Shown here: one piece after another, positions 7,633 through 14,770 of the stretch | Position numbering within the stretch: position 1 is the stretch's first letter | How the letters are laid out: each line of letters begins with the position of its first letter | Assembly (NCBI RefSeq): GCF_900111455.1 | Contig: NZ_FOIE01000001.1 | Span: 340,852 to 404,851, forward strand | DNA from: Geodermatophilus poikilotrophus | Lineage (GTDB): Bacteria; Actinomycetota; Actinomycetes; Mycobacteriales; Geodermatophilaceae | Reading direction: 5' to 3' | DNA length: 64,000 nucleotides | The notes under the pieces: model-generated | Database searches by the model: none | Seen by the model: only the letters and a program-made list of their open reading frames with translations | Told to the model about the DNA's origin: nothing | Translations under genes and position numbers: made by a program

Positions 7633-9777
7633 TCAGGCCGCGCCCGACTGCGGCACGGCCGACAGCGCCTCGGTCAACAGCGTGACCAGCGCCTCGAGCT
7701 GCACGTCGGCCGACGACGAGACCTCCTCATCCGACCCGTCGAGCGCACGGGCGGCGAGCCCCGCCTTGCTGTCGATCAGCTCCGCGATCCGGGCGTCGAT
7801 GGTCTGCGCAGCGATGATGCGCCACGCGGTGACGGGCTCGGTCTGACCGATGCGATGGCTGCGGTCGATGGCCTGGGTCTGCTCCGCATCGGTCCAGGAC
7901 AGCTCGGCGAGCACGATGTTCGAGGCGACCTGCAGGTTCAGGCCCACGCCGGCTGCGGTCAACGAGCAGACCGCGACGGCGACATCCGGGTCGTTGACGA
8001 AGGCGTCGATGTTCCTCTGCCGCGACGCGGGCGACTGGTCCCCACGGATCGACGAGAACCGGACCCCCTGCCGGGCGAAGGTGTCCTCGGCCGCATCCAT
8101 CACGTCGACGTGCTTGGCGAAGAAGACGACCTTGCCGGCGCTGCGGGCCAGCTGGGCCGCGTAGTCCGCGGCGAGGCCGGCCTTCGCCTGGCCGATGCGC
8201 CGCATCATGCTGAACACGTTCCCGCCGGCCTGCGCGGTGGTCGCGTCCTTGAGCTCCCACCGGGCCACCCGACGCACGAGGTCGTGGTCGATGCCCCCGA
8301 CGACGGCAGCGGCCGAGCGGTTCGCGAGCGCGGTCTCGTACCGCGCCACCATCCGGCGGGCGAGCTCCCGCTCGGCCGCGCGGATCGACCGGCCGGCCGG
8401 CCCGTCCAGCTCGACGGGGAGATCGGCGATGCGGCGGGCGGGGATGTCCGCGGCCACGTCGACCTTGCGCCGGCGGACGATCCCGAGGTCGATCACGCGC
8501 CGGCGGGCGACGGCGTAGAAGCCGGGGTCGGCGGGCGTCAGGCCGGTGTCCTCGAGCGCGTCCATCAGCTCGCCGAGCGGCTTGGCGTCGTCGATCCAAC
8601 CGAGGAACTGCCAGATGGCGCGGAAGTCCTCGATGTCGTTGATCAGCGGGGTGCCGGTGAGGGCCATCAGCAGAGGCCGCGGGGTGCGGGACCGGATGCG
8701 GTTCGAGAGCTCCAGCACGTGCTGCGAGCGCTGGGATGTCTTGTTCTTGATGAAGTGGGCCTCGTCGAGGACCATCCCGCGGAAGCCCAGGTCGCCGAGC
8801 CAACCCACGTGGCGGTCGAGCACCTCGTAGTTGACGACGATGATGTCGGCGAAGCCGTCGATCGTGTCACCGTCGCCCTGGACCACGGTTGCCGCGCGGT
8901 GGGGGGTCCAGCGGCCGGCCTCCCGGGCCCAGTTGGTCTTGACGACGTTCGGCACGACCACGAGCAGCGGGTAGGCGTTCACCGCGTCCGCGGCGACCAG
9001 TGCCTGGGCCGTCTTGCCCAGACCCGGCTCGTCAGCGAGGAGGAAGCTCCGGTGACCGGCCGCGGCCGCGGCAACGAGCTGGGCCTGGTGCGGCATCAGC
9101 GCCAGACCCTCCACCGCGCCCCGCGACGACGGCGCGGGGAGGGGCATGCACGCCGAGTCCCCGCCACCGGCGCGCTCGAAGGAGCTGAGGAGCGGGCCGA
9201 TCAGCTCCCAGCCGGCCAGGCGGCGCGGACGGGCGGTCCGCTCCCGAGCAGCGGAGAAGTCGGGTGCGAGGAAGGGGTTGGCCATCTGTCGGGAGATCAC
9301 CGACTGCGGCACGACGCGGCGCTCAGGAGTCGCGGGCGCAGCCGGGGTCTCGGTCGGCGGGACCTCCTCGGGCGCCGGCTCGACGCCGACGGTCCGCAGC
9401 ATGTCTCGCTTGAGCGCCTGGGCCGCATCGGAGGCGATGGCGTCCTCGGCGAGCAGCGCCAGCAACCCAGCGTCTTGCACAGCGGTCGTCGCGAGGATGG
9501 TCGCGATGCCGTCCAGGCGCTTGAGCTGCTCGGCCCGATGACTGTCGCTGCCGGACGGCTCAGCCTGGACGCGGGCGCGCTCCTCGCGCAGCAGCAGGGC
9601 GACGGCCTGGAACTGCGTGCGTACGGCCGGCGTGACACGGCCGCGCTGGGTGGCCGCCTCGACCTCACGGACGGCTCGAGCGAGCACCACGACGATGTCG
9701 CCACGATGGCGGACCCGTCGCTGGTCCCGCGCCGCGCTCCGGCGAGCACCCGCCTTGCGCTGGCCTGGTCGTGCCAC
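7633..9777 (-). CDS. SNF2-family DEAD/DEAH-like helicase (ATP-dependent DNA translocase)
   Basis: A 714-residue superfamily 2 ATPase. Helicase motifs in order: motif I LLADEPGLGKTAQA, motif II VLDEAHFIKNKTSQRS, motif III ALTGTPLINDIEDF, and in the C-terminal RecA lobe TAAGVGLNLQVASNIVLAEL plus motif VI QAIDRSHRIGQ. These mark a SNF2 translocase; the N-terminal ~230 residues are basic and unassigned. The GTG at 9777 was chosen because AGAGGAGGAG lies just upstream; the open frame runs 50 codons further without a ribosome site. Bacterial SNF2 proteins act in DNA repair, transcription recycling or phage defence. No methylase, nuclease or other defence partner is adjacent, so the role is unknown. 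Confidence 0.9.
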   Translation of the reverse strand: MARPGQRKAGARRSAARDQRRVRHRGDIVVVLARAVREVEAATQRGRVTPAVRTQFQAVALLLREERARVQAEPSGSDSHRAEQLKRLDGIATILATTAVQDAGLLALLAEDAIASDAAQALKRDMLRTVGVEPAPEEVPPTETPAAPATPERRVVPQSVISRQMANPFLAPDFSAARERTARPRRLAGWELIGPLLSSFERAGGGDSACMPLPAPSSRGAVEGLALMPHQAQLVAAAAAGHRSFLLADEPGLGKTAQALVAADAVNAYPLLVVVPNVVKTNWAREAGRWTPHRAATVVQGDGDTIDGFADIIVVNYEVLDRHVGWLGDLGFRGMVLDEAHFIKNKTSQRSQHVLELSNRIRSRTPRPLLMALTGTPLINDIEDFRAIWQFLGWIDDAKPLGELMDALEDTGLTPADPGFYAVARRRVIDLGIVRRRKVDVAADIPARRIADLPVELDGPAGRSIRAAERELARRMVARYETALANRSAAAVVGGIDHDLVRRVARWELKDATTAQAGGNVFSMMRRIGQAKAGLAADYAAQLARSAGKVVFFAKHVDVMDAAEDTFARQGVRFSSIRGDQSPASRQRNIDAFVNDPDVAVAVCSLTAAGVGLNLQVASNIVLAELSWTDAEQTQAIDRSHRIGQTEPVTAWRIIAAQTIDARIAELIDSKAGLAARALDGSDEEVSSSADVQLEALVTLLTEALSAVPQSGAA

Positions 9778-10381
9778 AGACTCCTCCTCTGGAATGCCGG
9801 CCTCGGTGACCGCGGCAGCATGCCGCACAGTCCCGCGGACGGGGCGCACCGCGCCCCGGGGCGGGGCCTGGTCCGCCGACGCCCAGCCGACCTGCGGATC
9901 TCCGGCGATCGACGCCGCGGGCTCCAACGGCTCTCAGGGGGACCCGGAGCCGCCGGGGTTGGGCTGGTGACCACGGACCGAGGGAATCGACGCCGGACGA
10001 CCGGCTGTTGTCTCGTCGTCGGTAGCTCGCTCGTGTCAACGCGTGCGAGGGCGTCAGATTCCCGGCCGGTCATCCGCTGGACCGAAGACGGCCGGAACCG
10101 GTGAGGGCAGCGACGGAGAGGGCGCTCGAGGAGGGGCGAGCAGATCGGCCGCGCAGCGACCCCGCAGCCGTGTGCGCATGCAGCGAGTCGCCCCCCGGAC
10201 GCCGAGTTGCCCCCCACGGCTTCTGCGCCGGTGCGAGGTCACTCCTCCTGTGCTGGCACGTCCGCTCGATGTCTGGAGGGCCACATCGGCCAGCCGGCCC
10301 GGAGTCTCGGGCACCTCGAACCACCCCGTGTCTGGTCGAGGCACTGGCTGCGGCGGTCCTCGTCGGGCGACCCGGTCGCTG
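9778..10381. other. gene-free region upstream of the helicase
   Basis: 604 bases. Overlapping frames here are shadows without convincing starts. It contains dispersed repeat copy B; nothing else recognised. Confidence 0.5.
10163..10203 (+). repeat. dispersed intergenic repeat, copy B
   Basis: CGCAGCCGTGTGCGCATG followed by CAGCGAGTCGCCCCCCGGAC. It matches the family core with about five differences from copy D. Confidence 0.65.
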
Positions 10382-11290
10382 TCACGAACGCGTCGTCAGG
10401 CCCTGCCGCAGCTCGTCCATGGCTCGCGCGAGGCTCACCCGCGGCACCCAGCCCCACCGGCGCGCGCGGTCGGTGAGCAGCTGCCCGGTCCAGACCGGCT
10501 CGTCGGTCCACTCGGGCACGACGCCCAGCGCGTCGGTCACCGTGCCGAGGTAGTCCCGCCAGGTCGCAGCCTCGCCCGCGACGATGACCGGGGTCGTGCC
10601 ACCGGCCACGGGGCCTCGCTCCGGGTCGTCGGCGGTCGCGACGGCGCCCGTGGCGACGTCCGCGATCAAGGCCGCCAGGTCGTCGACGTGCACCCAGGCC
10701 CAGGTCTTGGCCGGGTTCGCCCGGCGCTCACCGTTCCGGATTCCCTGCGGTCGCAGGGTGTTCCAGACCGACGTGTCGCCGGCGCCCGTGATCGCCGGCG
10801 GTCGGACCAGCACGGTCGTGAGCCCGCCCACCTGCGCCAGCGCGGCGTCGGTGGCGTTCTTGGTGTCGGGGTAGTCGCCGCTCTCCTCGGGCAGGAGGGC
10901 ACCGTCCTCGGCCACGTCCCCGACACCGGCCGAGCGGTCGTAGACCCCGGCCGTGGACACGTGCACGAACCGGGCGACGCCGGCGTCCCGGGCAGCCCGA
11001 GTGAGGACCGGCGTGCCCTCGACCCCCACCCGGTGCTGCTCGTCTCGGGACGAGCCCATCGGGTGGACCGTCGTGACGACCGCGTCGGCGCCCTGGGTCA
11101 CCGCGCGGGCGAGGCCCTCGTCGGCGAAGTCGCCGACGTGCTCGGTGACTCCGTCGAGCGCAGGCGCGCTGCCGACGCGGCGGACGACGGCGCGCACCCG
11201 CGCCGACCGCTCGACGAGCGCCCGGCATACCGCGGCGCCCACCAACCCGTTCGCACCGGTCACCACGACCACGGGGGAGGACTCGGCCAT
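10382..11290 (-). CDS. NAD-dependent epimerase/dehydratase (extended SDR)
   Basis: A 302-residue extended short-chain dehydrogenase-like protein acting on a nucleotide-sugar or other small molecule. The N-terminal NAD(P) fold is VVVVTGANGLVGAAVCRAL, and the catalytic YxxxK is YPDTK near residue 130, preceded by the FVHVSTAGVYD strand; the Ser/Thr of the triad is present. WVHVDDLAALI is typical of this family. The ATG at 11290 (MAESS) directly precedes the fold; the frame extends 16 codons upstream without a site. The gene is single, flanked by long gene-free gaps with repeat copies B and C on either side. Substrate unknown. Confidence 0.85.
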   Translation of the reverse strand: MAESSPVVVVTGANGLVGAAVCRALVERSARVRAVVRRVGSAPALDGVTEHVGDFADEGLARAVTQGADAVVTTVHPMGSSRDEQHRVGVEGTPVLTRAARDAGVARFVHVSTAGVYDRSAGVGDVAEDGALLPEESGDYPDTKNATDAALAQVGGLTTVLVRPPAITGAGDTSVWNTLRPQGIRNGERRANPAKTWAWVHVDDLAALIADVATGAVATADDPERGPVAGGTTPVIVAGEAATWRDYLGTVTDALGVVPEWTDEPVWTGQLLTDRARRWGWVPRVSLARAMDELRQGLTTRS

Positions 11291-11728
11291 GCGGTCCACA
11301 CTGCCAGCGACCGCACGACGACGCCCGCTGCGCGGCACGTCGCGGAGCGGGGGTGCCCCGTGGCCCGACGGCCGGCCTCCCGACAGGCCGGAGCCGCGTG
11401 CGTACGTGGCGAGTCCCCCTCGGGCACTCCTCCGCCTCGGTGTCCCTGCAGGTCAGTGGCCCGGGGCGTCCGCATGAAGAGGTCCTCGGCGACCCCGCAC
11501 CTGGCGCCGGCGCAGCGGGCAGGCGTCCTCCGGGACCGTGCTGCGGCGCCACCGGCACCGGTCCGTCACCGCTCCCCGTGCCGACCGGGCGGCTCCTCGA
11601 GGTCGGCGGAGCGTCCCGCACCGGTCGGCGGAACGCCGGCCGGTGCGGGAGCCGGGAGTGGAGCGCGGTCTCCCCGGACCGTACGGCGGTCGTCCGTCAT
11701 CGGAGCCGGGCACGGCTGGTCGGACCGG
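11291..11728. other. gene-free region
   Basis: 438 bases between the epimerase start and the hydrolase end. Only repeat copy C was recognised. Confidence 0.5.
11390..11468 (+). repeat. dispersed intergenic repeat, copy C
   Basis: GGAGCCGCGTGCGTACGTGG, then CGAGTCCCCCTCGGGCACTCC. An extension to CCCGGGGCG at 11468 matches copy E closely (GGTGTCCCTGCAGGTC versus GGTGTTCCTCCAGGTG), so the full element may be about 80 bases. Confidence 0.65.
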
Positions 11729-12529
11729 TCAGCGGTTCCGATCCAGCCAGTCGAGGAGCACCTTCGACACGTGCTCGGGCTGGTCGGTCATCAGCACGTG
11801 GTTCGCGTTCGGGATCACCACGAGCTCGGCGCCGGGGATCCGGCCGGCGATGATGCGGCCGTTCTCCGGCGGGACGAGCGCATCCAGCTCCCCGTGTACG
11901 ACCAGCGTCGGCGCGCTGATGGCCTCCATGCGGTCGTAGCCGTCCCATCGCGACGTCCCGACCACCTGCGCCAGGTAACCCTCGTTCGAGGCGGCGAGCG
12001 GGAACCGCACCGCCCAGTCCTCCTCGATGCGCTCGCGAGGTGTCCCGGGCGCGTAGTTGTAGGGGATGGAGGCCTCGGCCGCCTCCTGCGGCGTCATCTG
12101 GCCGCGCTGCATCAGCATCGCCATCGCCTGGGGGTTCGTGACGGCGTGCGCGATGCCCGGGTGGGTGGCGATCAGGCACAGCGAGCGGACCCGTCCCGGA
12201 GCGGTGAGCCCGATCTCCTGGGCGATCAGGCCGCCCATCGAGATGCCGACGACGTGGGCGGTGTCCACCTCCGCGGCGTCCAACACGGCCAGGGAGTCCG
12301 CCGCCATGGTCTCGACCGTGTACGGCTCCCCAGGGACGTCACCGGTGCGGCCGGCACCCCGGTTGTCGATCCGGATGACCCGGTAGCTCTCGGCCAGAGC
12401 GGGCACCAGCCGGAACCACATCGCGGCCGGGTAGGCGAGCCCCATCAGCAGCAGGACGGCGGGAGCGTCCTCCGGCCCGTCGGACTCCCACGAGATGCGG
12501 GCCGTGTCAGGACGCTCGATGACCGGCAC
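11729..12529 (-). CDS. alpha/beta hydrolase
   Basis: A 266-residue alpha/beta-hydrolase-fold enzyme, of esterase/lactonase type. The nucleophile elbow is GISMGG (Ser about residue 96), the acid is Asp in HGELDALVPPENG, and the base is His in NANHVLMTDQPEHV near the C-terminus. The oxyanion-type segment is LLLMGLAYPAAMWF. This layout is shared with 3-oxoadipate enol-lactonase-like and chloroperoxidase-like hydrolases, but substrate cannot be inferred. ATG start at 12529, transcribed alone. Repeat copy D lies 150-190 bases upstream of its start. Confidence 0.87.
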   Translation of the reverse strand: MPVIERPDTARISWESDGPEDAPAVLLLMGLAYPAAMWFRLVPALAESYRVIRIDNRGAGRTGDVPGEPYTVETMAADSLAVLDAAEVDTAHVVGISMGGLIAQEIGLTAPGRVRSLCLIATHPGIAHAVTNPQAMAMLMQRGQMTPQEAAEASIPYNYAPGTPRERIEEDWAVRFPLAASNEGYLAQVVGTSRWDGYDRMEAISAPTLVVHGELDALVPPENGRIIAGRIPGAELVVIPNANHVLMTDQPEHVSKVLLDWLDRNR

Positions 12530-12947
12530 GGGTCGCTCCCCTCGTCATGAGGTCTCGCTGCCTGGATCGGAGTCGTGGTTCCTCACGTGCACCGCACCTC
12601 GAACGGTCAGGTCCGAGCCCCGAAACGGCACCCGCTCTCGGGGACCGGGACCATTCTGTAGCAGGACCTCGGCGCCGTGTGCAGCCGCGTGCGCATGTGG
12701 CGTGTCGCCCCTCGGACACCCGTACCGGGATGGCTGCCCTGCACACCGGGGACTCCCCCATCCCGGCCGGCCCGCGTCGGTCGGGCCCGTCCGGTCGAGC
12801 GTCGCGGCACTGCCCAGCTCCGCCCCGTGGCCGCGCCCTGCTACCGGCGCGGAGACGCTCGCACGGAACTGCGGCCGTGGGCCGCCCAGGCAGCTCACGG
12901 CCGCACCCCTGCAGCGCGAGTGCAGTGGCGCCGGCGTCGCCGGACCG
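12530..12947. other. gene-free region
   Basis: 418 bases between the hydrolase start and the DoxX-like gene end. It holds the best-conserved repeat, copy D; no gene seen. Confidence 0.5.
12681..12720 (+). repeat. dispersed intergenic repeat, copy D (consensus-like)
   Basis: GCAGCCGCGTGCGCATGTGG, then CGTGTCGCCCCTCGGACACC. GTGTC and GACAC arms, eight bases apart, could form a small hairpin in the RNA of either strand. Confidence 0.7.
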
Positions 12948-13481
12948 CTACCCCTGCGTCCGGGAGAGTCCCGGCGCGTCCTCGTCGGCTCGAGGACCCC
13001 TGCCGACGAGCCCGGCGGCGGCCGCGCGCACCTGCCGGAGGTCCCACTGGGTGCACCACAACGCCCAGGCGACGAACAGGACCTGGAACGGCAGGCGGAG
13101 CCAGGGGTACCAGCCGCCGGGCTGCCCGTCGACCTCGATGCCGGCCACGGCGACGTACACGTTCGCCGGGAAGACCGCTACGAGGTAGACGGCGAGCGCG
13201 AGGCCGGCGCGGCGCCGCCACGGCTGCCGGAGGAGGAGAGCGACGCCGAGGCCGATCTCGACCACACCGGTCGCCAGCACGAGGGCCTGTGCGCCGGGCA
13301 CCCACGGCGGGAGGTGCTGGACGAACGGTGCGGGCATCAGCCAGTGCGCCACCCCGGCGACGATCATCGCGGTGGCCATGCCGATGCGCGCCGCACGACG
13401 CGCGGAGCGCCGACCGGACGAGGGCCACAGGACCAGTGCAGCCACCACGGTGGCGAGCGCGAGGACGACGAGGAAGATCAC
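12948..13481 (-). CDS. DoxX-like membrane protein
   Basis: About 177 residues with four predicted membrane helices: an N-terminal segment (VIFLVVLALATVVAALVLW), MATAMIVAGVAHWLM, ALVLATGVVEIGLGVALLL and LALAVYLVAVFPANVYVAV, matching the DoxX family layout. DoxX proteins are small quinone-associated or redox-linked membrane subunits, mostly of unknown role. The GTG at 13481 was chosen because AGGAG lies eight bases upstream; the GTG three codons earlier overlaps that site. It is the last gene of a four-gene minus-strand operon starting at 14597, with 12 bases from the previous stop. Confidence 0.82.
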   Translation of the reverse strand: MIFLVVLALATVVAALVLWPSSGRRSARRAARIGMATAMIVAGVAHWLMPAPFVQHLPPWVPGAQALVLATGVVEIGLGVALLLRQPWRRRAGLALAVYLVAVFPANVYVAVAGIEVDGQPGGWYPWLRLPFQVLFVAWALWCTQWDLRQVRAAAAGLVGRGPRADEDAPGLSRTQG

Positions 13482-13493
13482 GGGAATCACTCC

Positions 13494-14003
13494 TCACGGT
13501 GAGGTCGGTGCGGACGGACGGGGATGTGGTCCACGCGGGGCCGGCGGCGACAGGGCGTCGTGGGACGGCGACCCGCTGGGGGCCGACCGCGGCGTCTCGC
13601 TGCGGAGCAGCCCGACGCCGAGGGTCAGCAGTCCGGACACGAGGACGACCGCCCCGGCGTACGCCAGGTGGACCACCGGACCGGGCTCGCGAGCCTGCGG
13701 CACGAGGACGGACAGGAAGAACGCCACGGGCAGCAGGACAGCCGCGGCGGGGAAGGCCAGGCGCACGAACCAGCGGGCACGCTCGGACAGCCTGGCCTCG
13801 TCGACGTAGCGGAGCGCGACCAGGGACAGGAGCAGCAACACACCCGCGTGTGCGTGACCGGCGCGCCACAGGTCCTGCCGGAGCGGGTTGTCGCGGTAGC
13901 CCGGGTCACCGATCAGCAGGCTGAGCACGCTCACCCCACCGAGGACGACCGTGGGGAGGACGATGAGGACGACGCCGGCGACCCGGCGGGACTGCGGGCT
14001 CAT
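13494..14003 (-). CDS. four-helix membrane protein, unknown function
   Basis: 169 residues. Helices at about residues 9-28 (VAGVVLIVLPTVVLGGVSVL), 52-66 (GHAHAGVLLLLSLVAL), 84-104 (FVRLAFPAAAVLLPVAFFLS) and 116-136 (LAYAGAVVLVSGLLTLGVGL). The polar GHAHAG at the second helix resembles heme- or metal-binding loops of small cytochrome-like membrane proteins (weak). The tail is Ser/Pro rich. GGGAGG stands six bases before the ATG at 14003, which overlaps the stop of the preceding ABM-like gene (ATGA). I do not recognise a named family. Together with the DoxX-like protein it may form a membrane complex. Confidence 0.75.
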   Translation of the reverse strand: MSPQSRRVAGVVLIVLPTVVLGGVSVLSLLIGDPGYRDNPLRQDLWRAGHAHAGVLLLLSLVALRYVDEARLSERARWFVRLAFPAAAVLLPVAFFLSVLVPQAREPGPVVHLAYAGAVVLVSGLLTLGVGLLRSETPRSAPSGSPSHDALSPPAPRGPHPRPSAPTSP

Positions 14004-14413
14004 GCCGCACCTCCCGCGGAGGAGGCGGCGGGACCCACCAGCCGCTCCGTGGCCTCGTTCCAGCTGACCGGGAGTGCGGATCCGAGCACGGTCCAGGCGG
14101 TGAACCGGGTCGGACCCATGTGTGGGCGCAGGTCCCCCATCACGCCGAGATGCGGCATCTGGCGGACGAATGCGTCCAGCGCGCGGCGGTCGGTCCACGC
14201 CGACAAGGTCCAGAACCGCTTCCGGGCCGGCTGCGCGAGCAGGCTGTAGCCGACCAACCCGCCGGTGCGCTCCAGTTGCCTGACCACCGACGAGGTCAGG
14301 CCCAGGAACCGGGGGATCGTCCGGTAGGACCGCAGCGGCAGGAAGGTGGCCATGGCCAGGTACTCCTGGCCCGGGGAGACGGGCGCCTTGGCGCGCCAAG
14401 GAGAAGCCGGCAC
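14000..14413 (-). CDS. ABM/DUF3291-like dimeric alpha-beta barrel protein
   Basis: 137 residues resembling antibiotic-biosynthesis-monooxygenase-like barrels: EYLAMATFLPLRSYRTIP, SLLAQPARKRFWTLSAWTD and RALDAFVRQMPHLGVMGDLR, where the FWTLSAWTD strand followed by ALDAFVR is the hallmark. Such proteins bind a heme, quinone or small aromatic. GTG start at 14413 with GGAGG seven bases upstream, and only one base between the stop of the 60-residue upstream gene and this start. The stop overlaps the next membrane gene. The combination with DoxX-like membrane proteins hints at redox chemistry at the membrane, but this is inference. Confidence 0.75.
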   Translation of the reverse strand: MPASPWRAKAPVSPGQEYLAMATFLPLRSYRTIPRFLGLTSSVVRQLERTGGLVGYSLLAQPARKRFWTLSAWTDRRALDAFVRQMPHLGVMGDLRPHMGPTRFTAWTVLGSALPVSWNEATERLVGPAASSAGGAA

Positions 14414-14414
14414 G

Positions 14415-14597
14415 TCACACCTCCACCTGCCCGTGGGGCACGTCCGTCCCGGCCCGGTGGTGGCCGTGTGCCGCGTTCGGGCAGCCGCCGTACCTGCGCG
14501 CGAGCGTCTGCAGCCGGGCGGCGTCCCGTGGGCGCGCCGTCGCTGCGCGACCTCCCGAGCGGCTGTTCCGCAGGTTCGGCGCCGAGAAGCGGTTCAT
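14415..14597 (-). CDS. 60-residue Cys/His-containing peptide, first gene of the operon
   Basis: Short reading frame starting at ATG 14597 with an excellent AGGAGAGGAGA site upstream, ending right before the GTG of the next gene. The first part is basic and Arg-rich (LRNSRSGGRAATARPRD); the tail YGGCPNAAHGHHRAGTD then VPHGQVEV has one Cys and four His. Tight coupling to the downstream gene supports real translation. It might be a metal-binding peptide, a small regulator or a leader peptide. No family recognised; it could also be only a translational lead-in. Confidence 0.55.
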   Translation of the reverse strand: MNRFSAPNLRNSRSGGRAATARPRDAARLQTLARRYGGCPNAAHGHHRAGTDVPHGQVEV

Positions 14598-14755
14598 CGG
14601 GGTCTCCTCTCCTCGCGGGATGACGCGACCGACGCTAGGAGGGCAGGGACCGGCTCGTACCGGTGAAATCACCGGTCCGTTCTGACGGTGCAGCCCGCCT
14701 CCTGCCGCAGGCCGGGCGCCCGTCACGGGACGGCCGTCACCGGGCGATCGCGGGC

Positions 14756-14770
14756 TACGCTGAGCCGCTG
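14756..14770 (+). promoter_or_regulatory. leaderless promoter candidate for the large LuxR gene
   Basis: A TACGCT -10-like hexamer at 14756-14761 ends eight bases before the GTG start at 14770, and no ribosome-binding site is present. This suggests transcription starts at or next to the start codon. No clear -35 element was seen. Confidence 0.45.

Noticed and set aside
7510..10104. 864-codon plus-strand frame opposite the helicase
   Set aside because: Shadow frame; the opposite strand carries all SNF2 motifs.
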